Of a stretch of 56,958 nt of DNA, positions 40,061-47,649 are shown piece after piece (within the stretch, counting starts at the first letter, position 1; each line of letters begins with the position of its first letter). The notes below the pieces were generated by a model. It had not been told where the DNA came from and ran no database searches. It saw only the letters and a list, made by a program, of their open reading frames with translations. The translations under genes and the position numbers were made by a program. This stretch comes from a bacterium (GTDB taxonomy: Bacteria > Bacillota > Clostridia > Oscillospirales > Ruminococcaceae), in the NCBI GenBank assembly GCA_004561545.1, contig SFVK01000008.1, positions 1 through 56,958 on the forward strand. Reading direction: 5' to 3'.

Positions 40061-40554
40061 CACACCACCGCCTTTGCGGCGATGTCCGCCGTGCTGCCCC
40101 GGGTCACACGGATCAGGTCGGCGGGGGCACACTCGATCTGGGTACCGATCCGCCCGCCCGAGACCAGAATGGTCGGCTGGTCAAGGCAGCTCTCGTCAAA
40201 CACCGTCACAAACTGTTTTTTCATGCCCACCGGACTGCATCCGCCCCGGATGTAGCCGGTGATTTTGTTGATGTCCGCCACATGGATCATGGCCACGCTC
40301 TTGACGCCCACACTTTTGGCGGCTTTTTTCAGGTCCAGCTCGGCAAGAACCGGCACCACAAACACATAATAATTGCGGTCCGCCCCCTGGGTGACCAGCG
40401 TCTTGAACACCCGCGCCGGGTCCTGCCCGGTCAGTCTGGCCACCGTGGCTCCGTCCACGGCGGCGCCTTCCTCGTGGGGGTATTCGTGGGAGGTATAGTT
40501 GATTTTGGCCCGCTCCAGCATCCGCATGGCGTTGGTCTTTGCTTCCTTGGACAT
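40060..40554 (-). CDS. ybaK: Cys-tRNA(Pro)/aminoacyl-tRNA deacylase YbaK/EbsC
   Basis: 164 residues. It removes mischarged Cys (or Ala) from tRNA(Pro). YbaK features: N-terminal KTNAMRMLERAKINYTSHEY, DPARVFKTLVTQG with the conserved Lys, and IRGGCSPVGMKK, which matches the G-G-x-S-P-x-G-x-x-K motif at the active site. ATG 40554 follows AGAGGA; an upstream ATG at 40605 has no RBS. It leads the ybaK-rsuA pair, driven by a consensus promoter. Confidence 0.92.
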   Translation of the reverse strand: MSKEAKTNAMRMLERAKINYTSHEYPHEEGAAVDGATVARLTGQDPARVFKTLVTQGADRNYYVFVVPVLAELDLKKAAKSVGVKSVAMIHVADINKITGYIRGGCSPVGMKKQFVTVFDESCLDQPTILVSGGRIGTQIECAPADLIRVTRGSTADIAAKAVV

Positions 40555-40593
40555 GACGCATCCTCTTTTCCGGCAATTGCTTTTCTCTGCCCT

Positions 40594-40622
40594 ATTATAG
40601 GACACCCAAAAAAGAATGTCAA
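40594..40622 (-). promoter_or_regulatory. Consensus sigma-A promoter of ybaK-rsuA
   Basis: On the minus strand TTGACA (40617-40622), 17-bp spacer, TATAAT (40594-40599): a perfect match. Its -35 box lies 7 bp from that of the divergent aroF promoter. Confidence 0.93.
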
Positions 40623-40629
40623 AAAACCA

Positions 40630-40658
40630 TTGACTTTAGCGTGTTAAAGTGTTAAACT
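40630..40658 (+). promoter_or_regulatory. Promoter of the DAHP synthase gene with an overlapping 8-bp tandem repeat
   Basis: TTGACT (40630-40635), 17-bp spacer, TAAACT (40653-40658). The spacer and -10 contain GTGTTAAA twice in tandem (40641-40656), a likely operator for an aromatic-amino-acid or other regulator. The weak -10 fits a regulated promoter. Confidence 0.7.
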
Positions 40659-40705
40659 GTACCCTGCTGAACAAACGAAATTGGACAGGGAAAAGGAGAA
40701 CCACC

Positions 40706-41728
40706 ATGATTATTGTGTTAAAACAGCGCGCCCCCGCCGATCAGGTGCAGAAATTCTGCGCCGAACTCAAGGGCATGGGCTTTGAGATCAACGACTCCGT
40801 GGGCAGCGATACCCACATTCTGGGCCTCATCGGCGACACCAAGGCGCTGAGCGAGAGCTGGGTTCTGGCCAACCCGGTGGTGGATACCTGCCGCCGCGTG
40901 TCGGAGCCCTACAAGAAGGCCAACCGCAAGTTCCATCCCGATGATACCGTGGTGGAAGTGGGCGGCAAGGTCAAAATTGGCGGCGGCAACTTTGCCGTGA
41001 TGGCCGGTCCCTGCAGCGTGGAGTGTGAGGAGCAGATCACCCTGGTGGCCCGGCGGGTGCAGGCCGCCGGGGCCAGCATTCTGCGGGGCGGCGCCTTCAA
41101 GCCCCGCACCAGCCCTTACAGCTTCCAGGGGCTGCGCGCCGAGGGCCTGGAGCTGCTGGACCACGCCCGCAGCCAGACCGGCCAGCCCATCGTCACCGAG
41201 CTGATGAATAACGAGCATATCCCCCTGTTCCTGGACAAAAAGGTGGATATGATCCAGATCGGCGCCCGCAATATGCAGAACTTTGAGCTGCTCAAGGCGG
41301 TGGGCCGCACCAACGTGCCGGTGCTGCTCAAGCGCGGGCTGTCCTCCACGCTGGAAGAGTTCGTCATGAGCGCCGAGTATATCATGGCGGAGGGCAACCC
41401 CAACGTGGTGCTCTGCGAGCGCGGCATCCGCACCTTTGAGACCAGTATGCGCAACACGCTGGATATCTCCGCCGTGCCCATGCTCAAAAAGATGACCCAT
41501 CTGCCGGTGGTCATTGACCCCAGCCACGCGGCGGGCATTGCCTTCATGGTGCCCAGCCTGGCCAAAGCGGCGGTGGCTGTGGGAGCCGACGGCCTGATGA
41601 TTGAGGTCCACAATGATCCCGCCCGCGCCAAAAGCGACGGCGCCCAGAGCCTGACCCCCGACCAGTTCGACGACCTGATGTCCACCATCCGCCCCGAGCT
41701 GGAATTTTTCGGCAAGACGCTCAACTGA
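40706..41728 (+). CDS. aroF: 3-deoxy-7-phosphoheptulonate (DAHP) synthase, type I-beta
   Basis: 340 residues. It condenses phosphoenolpyruvate with erythrose-4-phosphate as the first step of the shikimate pathway. The N-terminal ~75 residues are the ferredoxin-like regulatory domain of Thermotoga-type enzymes (IIVLKQRAPADQVQKFCAEL), which gives feedback control by Tyr or Phe. The barrel has VMAGPCSVECEEQI, LRGGAFKPRTSPYSFQG, MQIGARNMQNF-like IQIGARNMQNFELLK and VVIDPSHAAGIAFMV, holding the metal and PEP ligands. ATG 40706 follows AAAAGGAG. Monocistronic, ending in the terminator at 41737. Confidence 0.95.
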   Translation: MIIVLKQRAPADQVQKFCAELKGMGFEINDSVGSDTHILGLIGDTKALSESWVLANPVVDTCRRVSEPYKKANRKFHPDDTVVEVGGKVKIGGGNFAVMAGPCSVECEEQITLVARRVQAAGASILRGGAFKPRTSPYSFQGLRAEGLELLDHARSQTGQPIVTELMNNEHIPLFLDKKVDMIQIGARNMQNFELLKAVGRTNVPVLLKRGLSSTLEEFVMSAEYIMAEGNPNVVLCERGIRTFETSMRNTLDISAVPMLKKMTHLPVVIDPSHAAGIAFMVPSLAKAAVAVGADGLMIEVHNDPARAKSDGAQSLTPDQFDDLMSTIRPELEFFGKTLN

Positions 41729-41736
41729 ACCCTGCA

Positions 41737-41772
41737 AAAAGAGGAAGCACCCTGCGGCGCTTCCTCTTTTTC
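41737..41772. terminator. Terminator of aroF
   Basis: AAAAAGAGGAAGC pairs with GCTTCCTCTTTTT (one offset base) around a 9-nt loop; T-run on the plus strand and A-run on the other side make it bidirectional. Confidence 0.88.
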
Positions 41773-41775
41773 CTT

Positions 41776-41811
41776 ATGCGCATCATGCGCATCATGCGCA
41801 TCATGTGCATC
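41776..41811. repeat. Tandem 9-bp repeat, four copies, across the MFS gene stop
   Basis: ATGCGCATC occurs three times followed by ATGTGCATC (41776-41811). The minus-strand MFS stop codon is at 41801-41803, so copy number changes could move the stop or the C-terminus. Length could vary by slippage. Confidence 0.85.
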
Positions 41812-42964
41812 CGGCGGTTTTGCGGTGCAGCGCTTCCGACATGGCGGCCATCACCGCCAGCAGCGCCGCCAGGAACCAGGGATACAGCGCCGGGCTGATG
41901 CTCTGGGCCAGCAGCCCGAACAGCGGCGGCATCAGGCAGTTGCCCACATAGGCGGCCGCCATCTGCACGCCGGTCAGCGCCATGCTCAGCGCCCGGCCAA
42001 AATTTTGCGGTGTCTCGTGGATGATGCAGGGGTAGATGGGCGCACAGCCCACCCCCAGCAAAATCAGCCCGCCAAACAGAATGTCGTCCCCCGCCCCCAG
42101 CAGGATCAGAACCAGCCCCGCAGCGATCACGCACTGGCCCAGACGGATCATGCTGCGGTCGCTCATCTTCATGGTCAGAAAACCGCAGACAAACCGTCCC
42201 CCCGTGATGCCCAGATAAAACAGGCTTGCCCAGCTTGCGGCGGTGGCGGCGTCAATACCCCGCACCAGCGTGCAGTAACTTGCCGCCCACAGCCCGGCCG
42301 TGGACTCCAGCGCGCAGTAGCAGAAAAAGCAGACCATGACCTGGGGCACGCCGGGAATCTTCATCAGCTCCGGCAGGGAGCGGTGCTCGGGGGTAAAACC
42401 CTCGCCGTCCGCGCTGTCCTGAGGGCGCTTCCACAGCGGCAGGCTCAGTACCAGAACGGCAGTGAGCGCTGCCTGCAGCAGGGCGATGGTGCGGTAGCCG
42501 GCCGTCCACCCCGGCCCCGCCAGTGCCCGGGCCATAATCATCGGCCCCACGCTGGCCCCCACGCCCCACATACAGTGCAGCCAGCTCATGTGGCGGCTCT
42601 TGTAGTGCAGCGAGACATAGTTGTTCAGCGCGGCATCCACGCTGCCCGCGCCCAGCCCGTAGGGAATACCCCACAGGCAGAGCTGCCAGTAGGCCGTGGA
42701 ACAGGAAAACCCCAGCAGCGCCGCCGCCGTCATGGCGACGCTGAGGGCGGTCACCTTCCCCGTGCCCAGCGCCCCGGTGAGCCGGTCACTGGCCAGAGCG
42801 GAGATGACGGTACCCACCGAGATGATGGTGGAAATGCCGCCCGCCCAGGACAGCGGCACCCCCAGCGCCGGGTACATACTGGGCCACGCCGCGCCCAGCA
42901 GCGAGTCGGGCAGGCCCAGGCTGATGAACGCCAGATAAATGATGGGAAGCAGCAGACAAGCCAT
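41801..42964 (-). CDS. MFS transporter, fucose-permease-like (FHS type)
   Basis: 387 residues, 12 helices. FHS-type features: LGLPDSLLGAAWPSM in the first loop, GLGAGSVDAALNNYVSLHY, and LHCMWGVGASVGPMIMA. The C-terminal half has YLGITGGRFVCGFL and PIYPCIIHETP. Probably a sugar:H+ symporter; substrate unknown. ATG 42964 is 7 nt from GGAGGAGG and preferred to ATG 42988. The 3' end runs into a 9-bp tandem repeat. Own promoter at 43001-43029. Confidence 0.87.
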   Translation of the reverse strand: MACLLLPIIYLAFISLGLPDSLLGAAWPSMYPALGVPLSWAGGISTIISVGTVISALASDRLTGALGTGKVTALSVAMTAAALLGFSCSTAYWQLCLWGIPYGLGAGSVDAALNNYVSLHYKSRHMSWLHCMWGVGASVGPMIMARALAGPGWTAGYRTIALLQAALTAVLVLSLPLWKRPQDSADGEGFTPEHRSLPELMKIPGVPQVMVCFFCYCALESTAGLWAASYCTLVRGIDAATAASWASLFYLGITGGRFVCGFLTMKMSDRSMIRLGQCVIAAGLVLILLGAGDDILFGGLILLGVGCAPIYPCIIHETPQNFGRALSMALTGVQMAAAYVGNCLMPPLFGLLAQSISPALYPWFLAALLAVMAAMSEALHRKTAGCT

Positions 42965-43000
42965 AACAATCCTCCTCCCAAAACCCATAAAACAGACAAA

Positions 43001-43029
43001 ATTATATCACTTTTGCCCGGGGAAGTCCA
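43001..43029 (-). promoter_or_regulatory. Promoter of the MFS gene
   Basis: On the minus strand TGGACT (43024-43029), 17-bp spacer, TATAAT (43001-43006). Confidence 0.75.
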
Positions 43030-43148
43030 GCACGGCGCCGAAAAATGTGGATGGGCGGGGAAAAATGGCCTTTCGTTCAAAAATCTTTCAAATCTTTATG
43101 CTATCTTAAGATGCGGATGCTTCGGACATTTTGCCCAGGGCAAAAAGG

Positions 43149-43177
43149 TTGCATTTTTTGTCCCAAAGAGTTACAAT
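43149..43177 (+). promoter_or_regulatory. Promoter of the dehydratase activase gene pair
   Basis: TTGCAT (43149-43154), 17-bp spacer, TACAAT (43172-43177). It leaves a leader of about 45 nt. Confidence 0.8.
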
Positions 43178-43229
43178 AACTTGATTGTTTCAACTTTGTT
43201 TTTTGCTTCACCACCCGGGAGGTTGCCCC

Positions 43230-46157
43230 ATGAGAGTCGGCTTGGACATTGGTTCCACCACCATTAAATGTGTTGTGCTGGACGACGCGGACTGCATCGT
43301 CTATTCCACCTATGAGCGCCATTACAGCCATATTCTGGAAAAGGGCAGGGAGCTGCTCACCCGCGTGGCCAAGGAGTATCTTCCCGGCGGCCGGGCGCTG
43401 CTGGCCATCTCCGGTTCCGCCGGCATGGGGCTGGCGGACGGCTGCCAGGTGCCCTTTGTGCAGGAGGTGTTCGCCACCCGTGTGGCGGCCAACCGCCTGG
43501 CGCCCGGCACCGACTGCATCATTGAGCTGGGCGGCGAGGACGCCAAGATCCTCTTCCTCACCAACGGCACCGAGGTCCGCATGAACGGAAGCTGCGCCGG
43601 CGGCACCGGCGCCTTCATCGATCAGATGGCCACCCTGCTCAAAATGTCCGCCGATGAGATGGACAAGGCCGCCCAGACTGCGCAGCGGACCTACACCATT
43701 GCCTCCCGCTGCGGCGTTTTTGCCAAGAGCGACATTCAGCCCCTCATCAACCAGGGCGCTCAGGCGGGGGACATCGCTGCCTCCATCTATCAGGCGGTGG
43801 TCAACCAGACCATCGCGGGGCTGGCCCAGGGCCGGCCCATTCAGGGCAAGGTGCTCTATCTGGGCGGCCCGCTGACCTTCTCCACCGTGCTGCGCAAGAG
43901 CTTTGACGAGACGCTCCAGGTCAAGGGCGTCTGCCCCGAAAACAGCCTGCTCTATGTGGCGCTGGGCGCGGCCTACTACGCCGATGAGGCGTGCGACCTG
44001 GAGGAGGTGGCCCGCCGTCTGGACGCTTACAGCGCCAAAGCCACCTATGTGAGCCTGCCTCCGCTGTTTGAGCGCAAGGAGGAGTATGAGGAATTCCACG
44101 CCCGCCATATGAAGGCCAGCGTGCCCTGCGTGCCGTTTGGCGCCGGCTGCGGCCCGGTCCATATCGGCATTGACTCGGGTTCCACCACCATCAAGCTGGT
44201 GGTGATGGACGACAACGAGAACATTCTCTTTACCAGCTACCAGCCTAACCTGGGCAACCCGCTGCCGCTGGTGCGCCAGACGCTGCTACACCTGTACGAG
44301 AAGCACCCCAACCTGGAAATTGCCAGCGTGACCACCACCGGCTACGGCGAGGAGCTGGTCAAAAACGCCTTCCATTGTGACCGCGGTCTGGTGGAGACGG
44401 TGGCCCATTTCACCGCCGCCAAGCATTTTATGCCCGACGTGGATTTCATCATTGACATCGGCGGCCAGGATATGAAGTGCTTCAAGATTGAGGACGGCGC
44501 CATCAGCAACATCTTCCTCAACGAGGCGTGTTCCTCCGGCTGCGGCAGCTTTTTGCAGACCTTCGCCCAGGCGCTGGGCTATAACGTCAAGGAGTTTGCC
44601 GCCCTGGGCCTGTTTGCCGACCGCCCGGTGGACCTGGGCAGCCGCTGCACCGTCTTTATGAACTCCAGCGTCAAGCAGGCCCAGAAGGACGGCGCCTCCA
44701 TCGAGAACATCAGCGCCGGGCTCTCCATCTCGGTGGTCAAGAACGCGCTGTACAAGGTCATCCGCGCCTCCAGCCCCGAGGAACTGGGCCGCAACATTGT
44801 GGTTCAGGGCGGTACCTTCTATAATGAAGCGGTGCTCCGCGCCTTTGAGAAGGAGATGGGCGTCAACGTCATCCGGCCCGATATCGCCGGGCTGATGGGC
44901 GCCTACGGCGCGGCGCTTTACGGCAAGGCCCACGCCAGGCCCGGCGCCCGCAGCACCGTGCTGACCCGCGCCGAGCTGGAAGCCTTCACCCAGAAGGTCA
45001 GCACCGTCCCGTGCGGCGGCTGCGGCAACCACTGCCAGCTCACCGTCAACGTCTTTGCCGACGGCAGGCGGTACATTTCGGGCAACCGGTGCGACAAGCC
45101 GGTGACCGGCAAGGCCACCAACGAGGATCTGGACCTTTACGCTTACAAGCTCCGCCTGCTGCAGAGCTACCAGCCGTTGGAGAATGGTCCCCGGGGCACC
45201 ATCGGCATTCCGCTGTGCCTGAATATGTATGAGCTGCTGCCCTTCTGGCATACATTTTTTACCAGGCTGGGCTTCACCGTGCGGGTCAGCCCCGTCTCGG
45301 ACCGGGCGCTCTATCAGAAGGGCCAGGCAACTATCCCCAGCGACACCGCCTGTTTCCCCGCCAAGCTCAGCCACGGCCACATTGCCGCGCTGTGCGACAT
45401 GGGGGTGGATGCCATCTTCTACCCCTGCATGAGCTACAACGTGGATGAAAACCTGGGCGACAACCACTATAACTGCCCCGTCGTCGCCTACTATCCCGAG
45501 GTTCTGGAGGGCAACTGCCCCGAGCTCAAGGGCACCAAATTCATCTACGATTACATCAACCTTTCCCGCCGCAAGGACTTCACCAGGCGCTTCCCGGCCA
45601 TTCTGGAACAGTATTTCCCCGGCATCCCGGCCCGGGAGGTCCGCGCCGCCATCGACGCCGCCTATGACGAGTACGAGCGCCACATGACCCAGGTGCGCAC
45701 CAAGGGCGCCGAGATCATCGCCCGCGCCCGCGCCGAGCACCGCCGCATTGTGGTGCTGGCGGGCCGCCCCTACCATGTGGACCCCGAGGTGAACCACGGC
45801 ATCGACAAGCTCATCATCCGCCAGGGCGCCGCCGTTGTGACCGAGGACGCGGTGAGCTGCTATGAGGAAAAATTCCCCACCGCCGTGCTCAACCAGTGGA
45901 CCTACCACAGCCGCCTGTACGCCGCCGCCAAATACTGCACCACCCAGCCCGATATGGACCTGGTGCAGCTGGTGAGCTTCGGCTGCGGGCTGGACGCCAT
46001 CACCACCGACGAAACCCGGGAGATTCTTCAGGAGGGCGGCAAGCTCTACACCCAGCTCAAGATCGACGAGATCACCAACCTGGGCGCGGTCAACATCCGG
46101 CTGCGCAGCCTCTTTGCCGCGCTGGATGAGCGCAGCGAGGAGAAGCCCGCCCGGTGA
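43230..46157 (+). CDS. Acyl-CoA dehydratase activase-related protein (double BcrAD/HgdC domain + DUF2229)
   Basis: 975 residues. It has two ASKHA ATPase domains of the 2-hydroxyacyl-CoA dehydratase activator type. Domain 1 (~1-255) has GLDIGSTTIKCVVLD, NGSCAGGTGAFIDQM and SRCGVFAKSDIQ. Domain 2 (~311-575) has GIDSGSTTIKLVVMD, ACSSGCGSFLQTFA and SRCTVFMNSSVKQAQ. The Cys in each pair would ligate [4Fe-4S]. Residues ~655-870 fit DUF2229 (GIPLCLNMYELLPFWHTFF, then TACFPAKLSHGH and FYPCMSYN). ATG 43230 follows GGGAGG. Many Firmicutes have this and the next gene fused as one ~1400-residue protein; here it is split. Substrate unknown. Confidence 0.9.
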   Translation: MRVGLDIGSTTIKCVVLDDADCIVYSTYERHYSHILEKGRELLTRVAKEYLPGGRALLAISGSAGMGLADGCQVPFVQEVFATRVAANRLAPGTDCIIELGGEDAKILFLTNGTEVRMNGSCAGGTGAFIDQMATLLKMSADEMDKAAQTAQRTYTIASRCGVFAKSDIQPLINQGAQAGDIAASIYQAVVNQTIAGLAQGRPIQGKVLYLGGPLTFSTVLRKSFDETLQVKGVCPENSLLYVALGAAYYADEACDLEEVARRLDAYSAKATYVSLPPLFERKEEYEEFHARHMKASVPCVPFGAGCGPVHIGIDSGSTTIKLVVMDDNENILFTSYQPNLGNPLPLVRQTLLHLYEKHPNLEIASVTTTGYGEELVKNAFHCDRGLVETVAHFTAAKHFMPDVDFIIDIGGQDMKCFKIEDGAISNIFLNEACSSGCGSFLQTFAQALGYNVKEFAALGLFADRPVDLGSRCTVFMNSSVKQAQKDGASIENISAGLSISVVKNALYKVIRASSPEELGRNIVVQGGTFYNEAVLRAFEKEMGVNVIRPDIAGLMGAYGAALYGKAHARPGARSTVLTRAELEAFTQKVSTVPCGGCGNHCQLTVNVFADGRRYISGNRCDKPVTGKATNEDLDLYAYKLRLLQSYQPLENGPRGTIGIPLCLNMYELLPFWHTFFTRLGFTVRVSPVSDRALYQKGQATIPSDTACFPAKLSHGHIAALCDMGVDAIFYPCMSYNVDENLGDNHYNCPVVAYYPEVLEGNCPELKGTKFIYDYINLSRRKDFTRRFPAILEQYFPGIPAREVRAAIDAAYDEYERHMTQVRTKGAEIIARARAEHRRIVVLAGRPYHVDPEVNHGIDKLIIRQGAAVVTEDAVSCYEEKFPTAVLNQWTYHSRLYAAAKYCTTQPDMDLVQLVSFGCGLDAITTDETREILQEGGKLYTQLKIDEITNLGAVNIRLRSLFAALDERSEEKPAR

Positions 46158-46185
46158 TTCAACCCTGTTTGTGAGGCAGACTACT

Positions 46186-47514
46186 ATGGAATATATGACC
46201 CCCAATTTTACCAAGGACATGGTCAAAACCCACACGATCCTGATCCCCAACATGGCCGTGACCCAGTTCCGGTTGATGCAGGCCGCGCTGGAATGCGAGG
46301 GGTATCATGTGGAGGTTCTGGGCAACTGCGGCAGCGAGGTGGCCCAGCTGGGCCTCAAATATGTCCATAACGACACCTGCTACCCGGCGCTGCTGGTCAT
46401 CGGCCAGTTTATCGACGCCCTCAACTCCGGCAAGTATGACCTGGACCATACGGCGCTGCTCATCACCCAGACGGGCGGCGGCTGCCGCGCATCCAACTAC
46501 ATCAAGCTGCTGCGCAAGGCGCTGGTCAAGGCAGGATACGGCAATATCCCCGTTGCGTCGCTGAATTTTTCGGGTCTGGAAAAGGACAGCGGCCTGCCCC
46601 TGACCCTGCCGCTGCTGCGCAAGGTGATTGCCTGCATCTTTTACGGCGACCTGCTGGTTGCGCTGCGCAGCCAGACAAAACCCTATGAGAACAACCCCGG
46701 CTCCGCAGACGCCCTGACCGAAAAGTGGATCAGCGTCATTCAGGGGTGGATGCACGCCGGCATCAACTACAACGCCCACGACATGAAGCGCCAGTTCGCG
46801 GTGATCTGCGCCTCCTACGCCTCGGTGCCCGTCACCCGGGTTCCCAAGGTCAAGGTCGGCGTGGTGGGAGAAATCTACGTCAAATATTCGCCTTTGGGCA
46901 ACAACGACCTGGAAAAGTTCCTGGAAAGCCAGGACTGCGAGGTGAACCTGCCCGGCCTGATGGGCTTTGTGGAATACTGCATCGCCAATATGACGCTGGA
47001 CGTCCAGCTCTACGGCGGCAACCATCTGGTGGCCGGCGGCGCAGACAAGCTGCTGAGCTGGCTGGATTCCATCGGCTGCGCCATGAACGACGCCATGCGC
47101 AAAAACGGGTTCTATGCCCCAGGCTCCTTCCGGGAACTGATGGAAAAGCCCGGCGGCATCATTTCGCTGGGCGCCAAGATGGGGGAGGGCTGGCTGCTCA
47201 CCGCCGAGATGATTGAGCTGGTGGAGGGCGGCTATGGCAACATTGTGTGCGCCCAGCCTTTCGGCTGCCTGCCCAACCACATTGTGGGCAAGGGCATGAT
47301 CAACCAGATCCGCGCCCGCTACCCCGAGGCGAACATCACCCCCGTGGACTATGACCCCAGCGCCACCCGGGTCAACCAGGAAAACCGCATCAAGCTGATG
47401 CTGGCCGTGGCCCGCGAGCGGCTGGAAAAGCCGGCCGCCCCCCGCCCCGTCACCGCCGAGGAGCTGGCCGGCGGCGCCCCCCAGGTGGAGACCGCCGTCC
47501 CCGCCGCGCTGTAA
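46186..47514 (+). CDS. HgdB-like 2-hydroxyacyl-CoA dehydratase-related protein
   Basis: 442 residues from ATG 46186, 28 bp after the activase gene. It resembles the C-terminal part of long activase proteins and the HgdB/BcrC family: HNDTCYPALLVIGQFIDAL and TQTGGGCRASNYIKLLRKAL supply Cys residues for an iron-sulfur cluster. KVKVGVVGEIYVKYSPLGNN and CAQPFGCLPNHIVGKGMI follow. It likely works with the activase in an ATP-driven electron transfer, as in radical dehydratases. A usual alpha/beta dehydratase pair and CoA-transferase are lacking nearby, so the metabolic role is open. Confidence 0.87.
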   Translation: MEYMTPNFTKDMVKTHTILIPNMAVTQFRLMQAALECEGYHVEVLGNCGSEVAQLGLKYVHNDTCYPALLVIGQFIDALNSGKYDLDHTALLITQTGGGCRASNYIKLLRKALVKAGYGNIPVASLNFSGLEKDSGLPLTLPLLRKVIACIFYGDLLVALRSQTKPYENNPGSADALTEKWISVIQGWMHAGINYNAHDMKRQFAVICASYASVPVTRVPKVKVGVVGEIYVKYSPLGNNDLEKFLESQDCEVNLPGLMGFVEYCIANMTLDVQLYGGNHLVAGGADKLLSWLDSIGCAMNDAMRKNGFYAPGSFRELMEKPGGIISLGAKMGEGWLLTAEMIELVEGGYGNIVCAQPFGCLPNHIVGKGMINQIRARYPEANITPVDYDPSATRVNQENRIKLMLAVARERLEKPAAPRPVTAEELAGGAPQVETAVPAAL

Positions 47515-47536
47515 TTCTGTCCCAACCATCAAAACA

Positions 47537-47578
47537 GGCAGAGCCTTCCGCCCCTTCGCGGATGCCCTGCCTGTCTTT
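47537..47578. terminator. Terminator after the HgdB-like gene
   Basis: AACAGGCAG pairs with CTGCCTGT, with an inner CCGC / GCGG stem, followed by CTTTTCTTTT. Confidence 0.8.
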
Positions 47579-47649
47579 TCTTTTGTCTGTTTGAAGTTTT
47601 TTCGCCGAAGCCTTTTTTTCAAAAAGGCTGGAAAATCCCCCGTAAAACC

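Noticed and set aside
41776..41811. Possible CRISPR-like array
   Set aside because: Contiguous 9-bp repeats without spacers; no cas genes in the window.
47609..47629. Hairpin AGCCTTTTTTT...AAAAAGGCT as mfd terminator
   Set aside because: The stem is A/T-only in its core and no T-run follows on the minus strand; the terminator at 47537-47578 may serve both genes instead.
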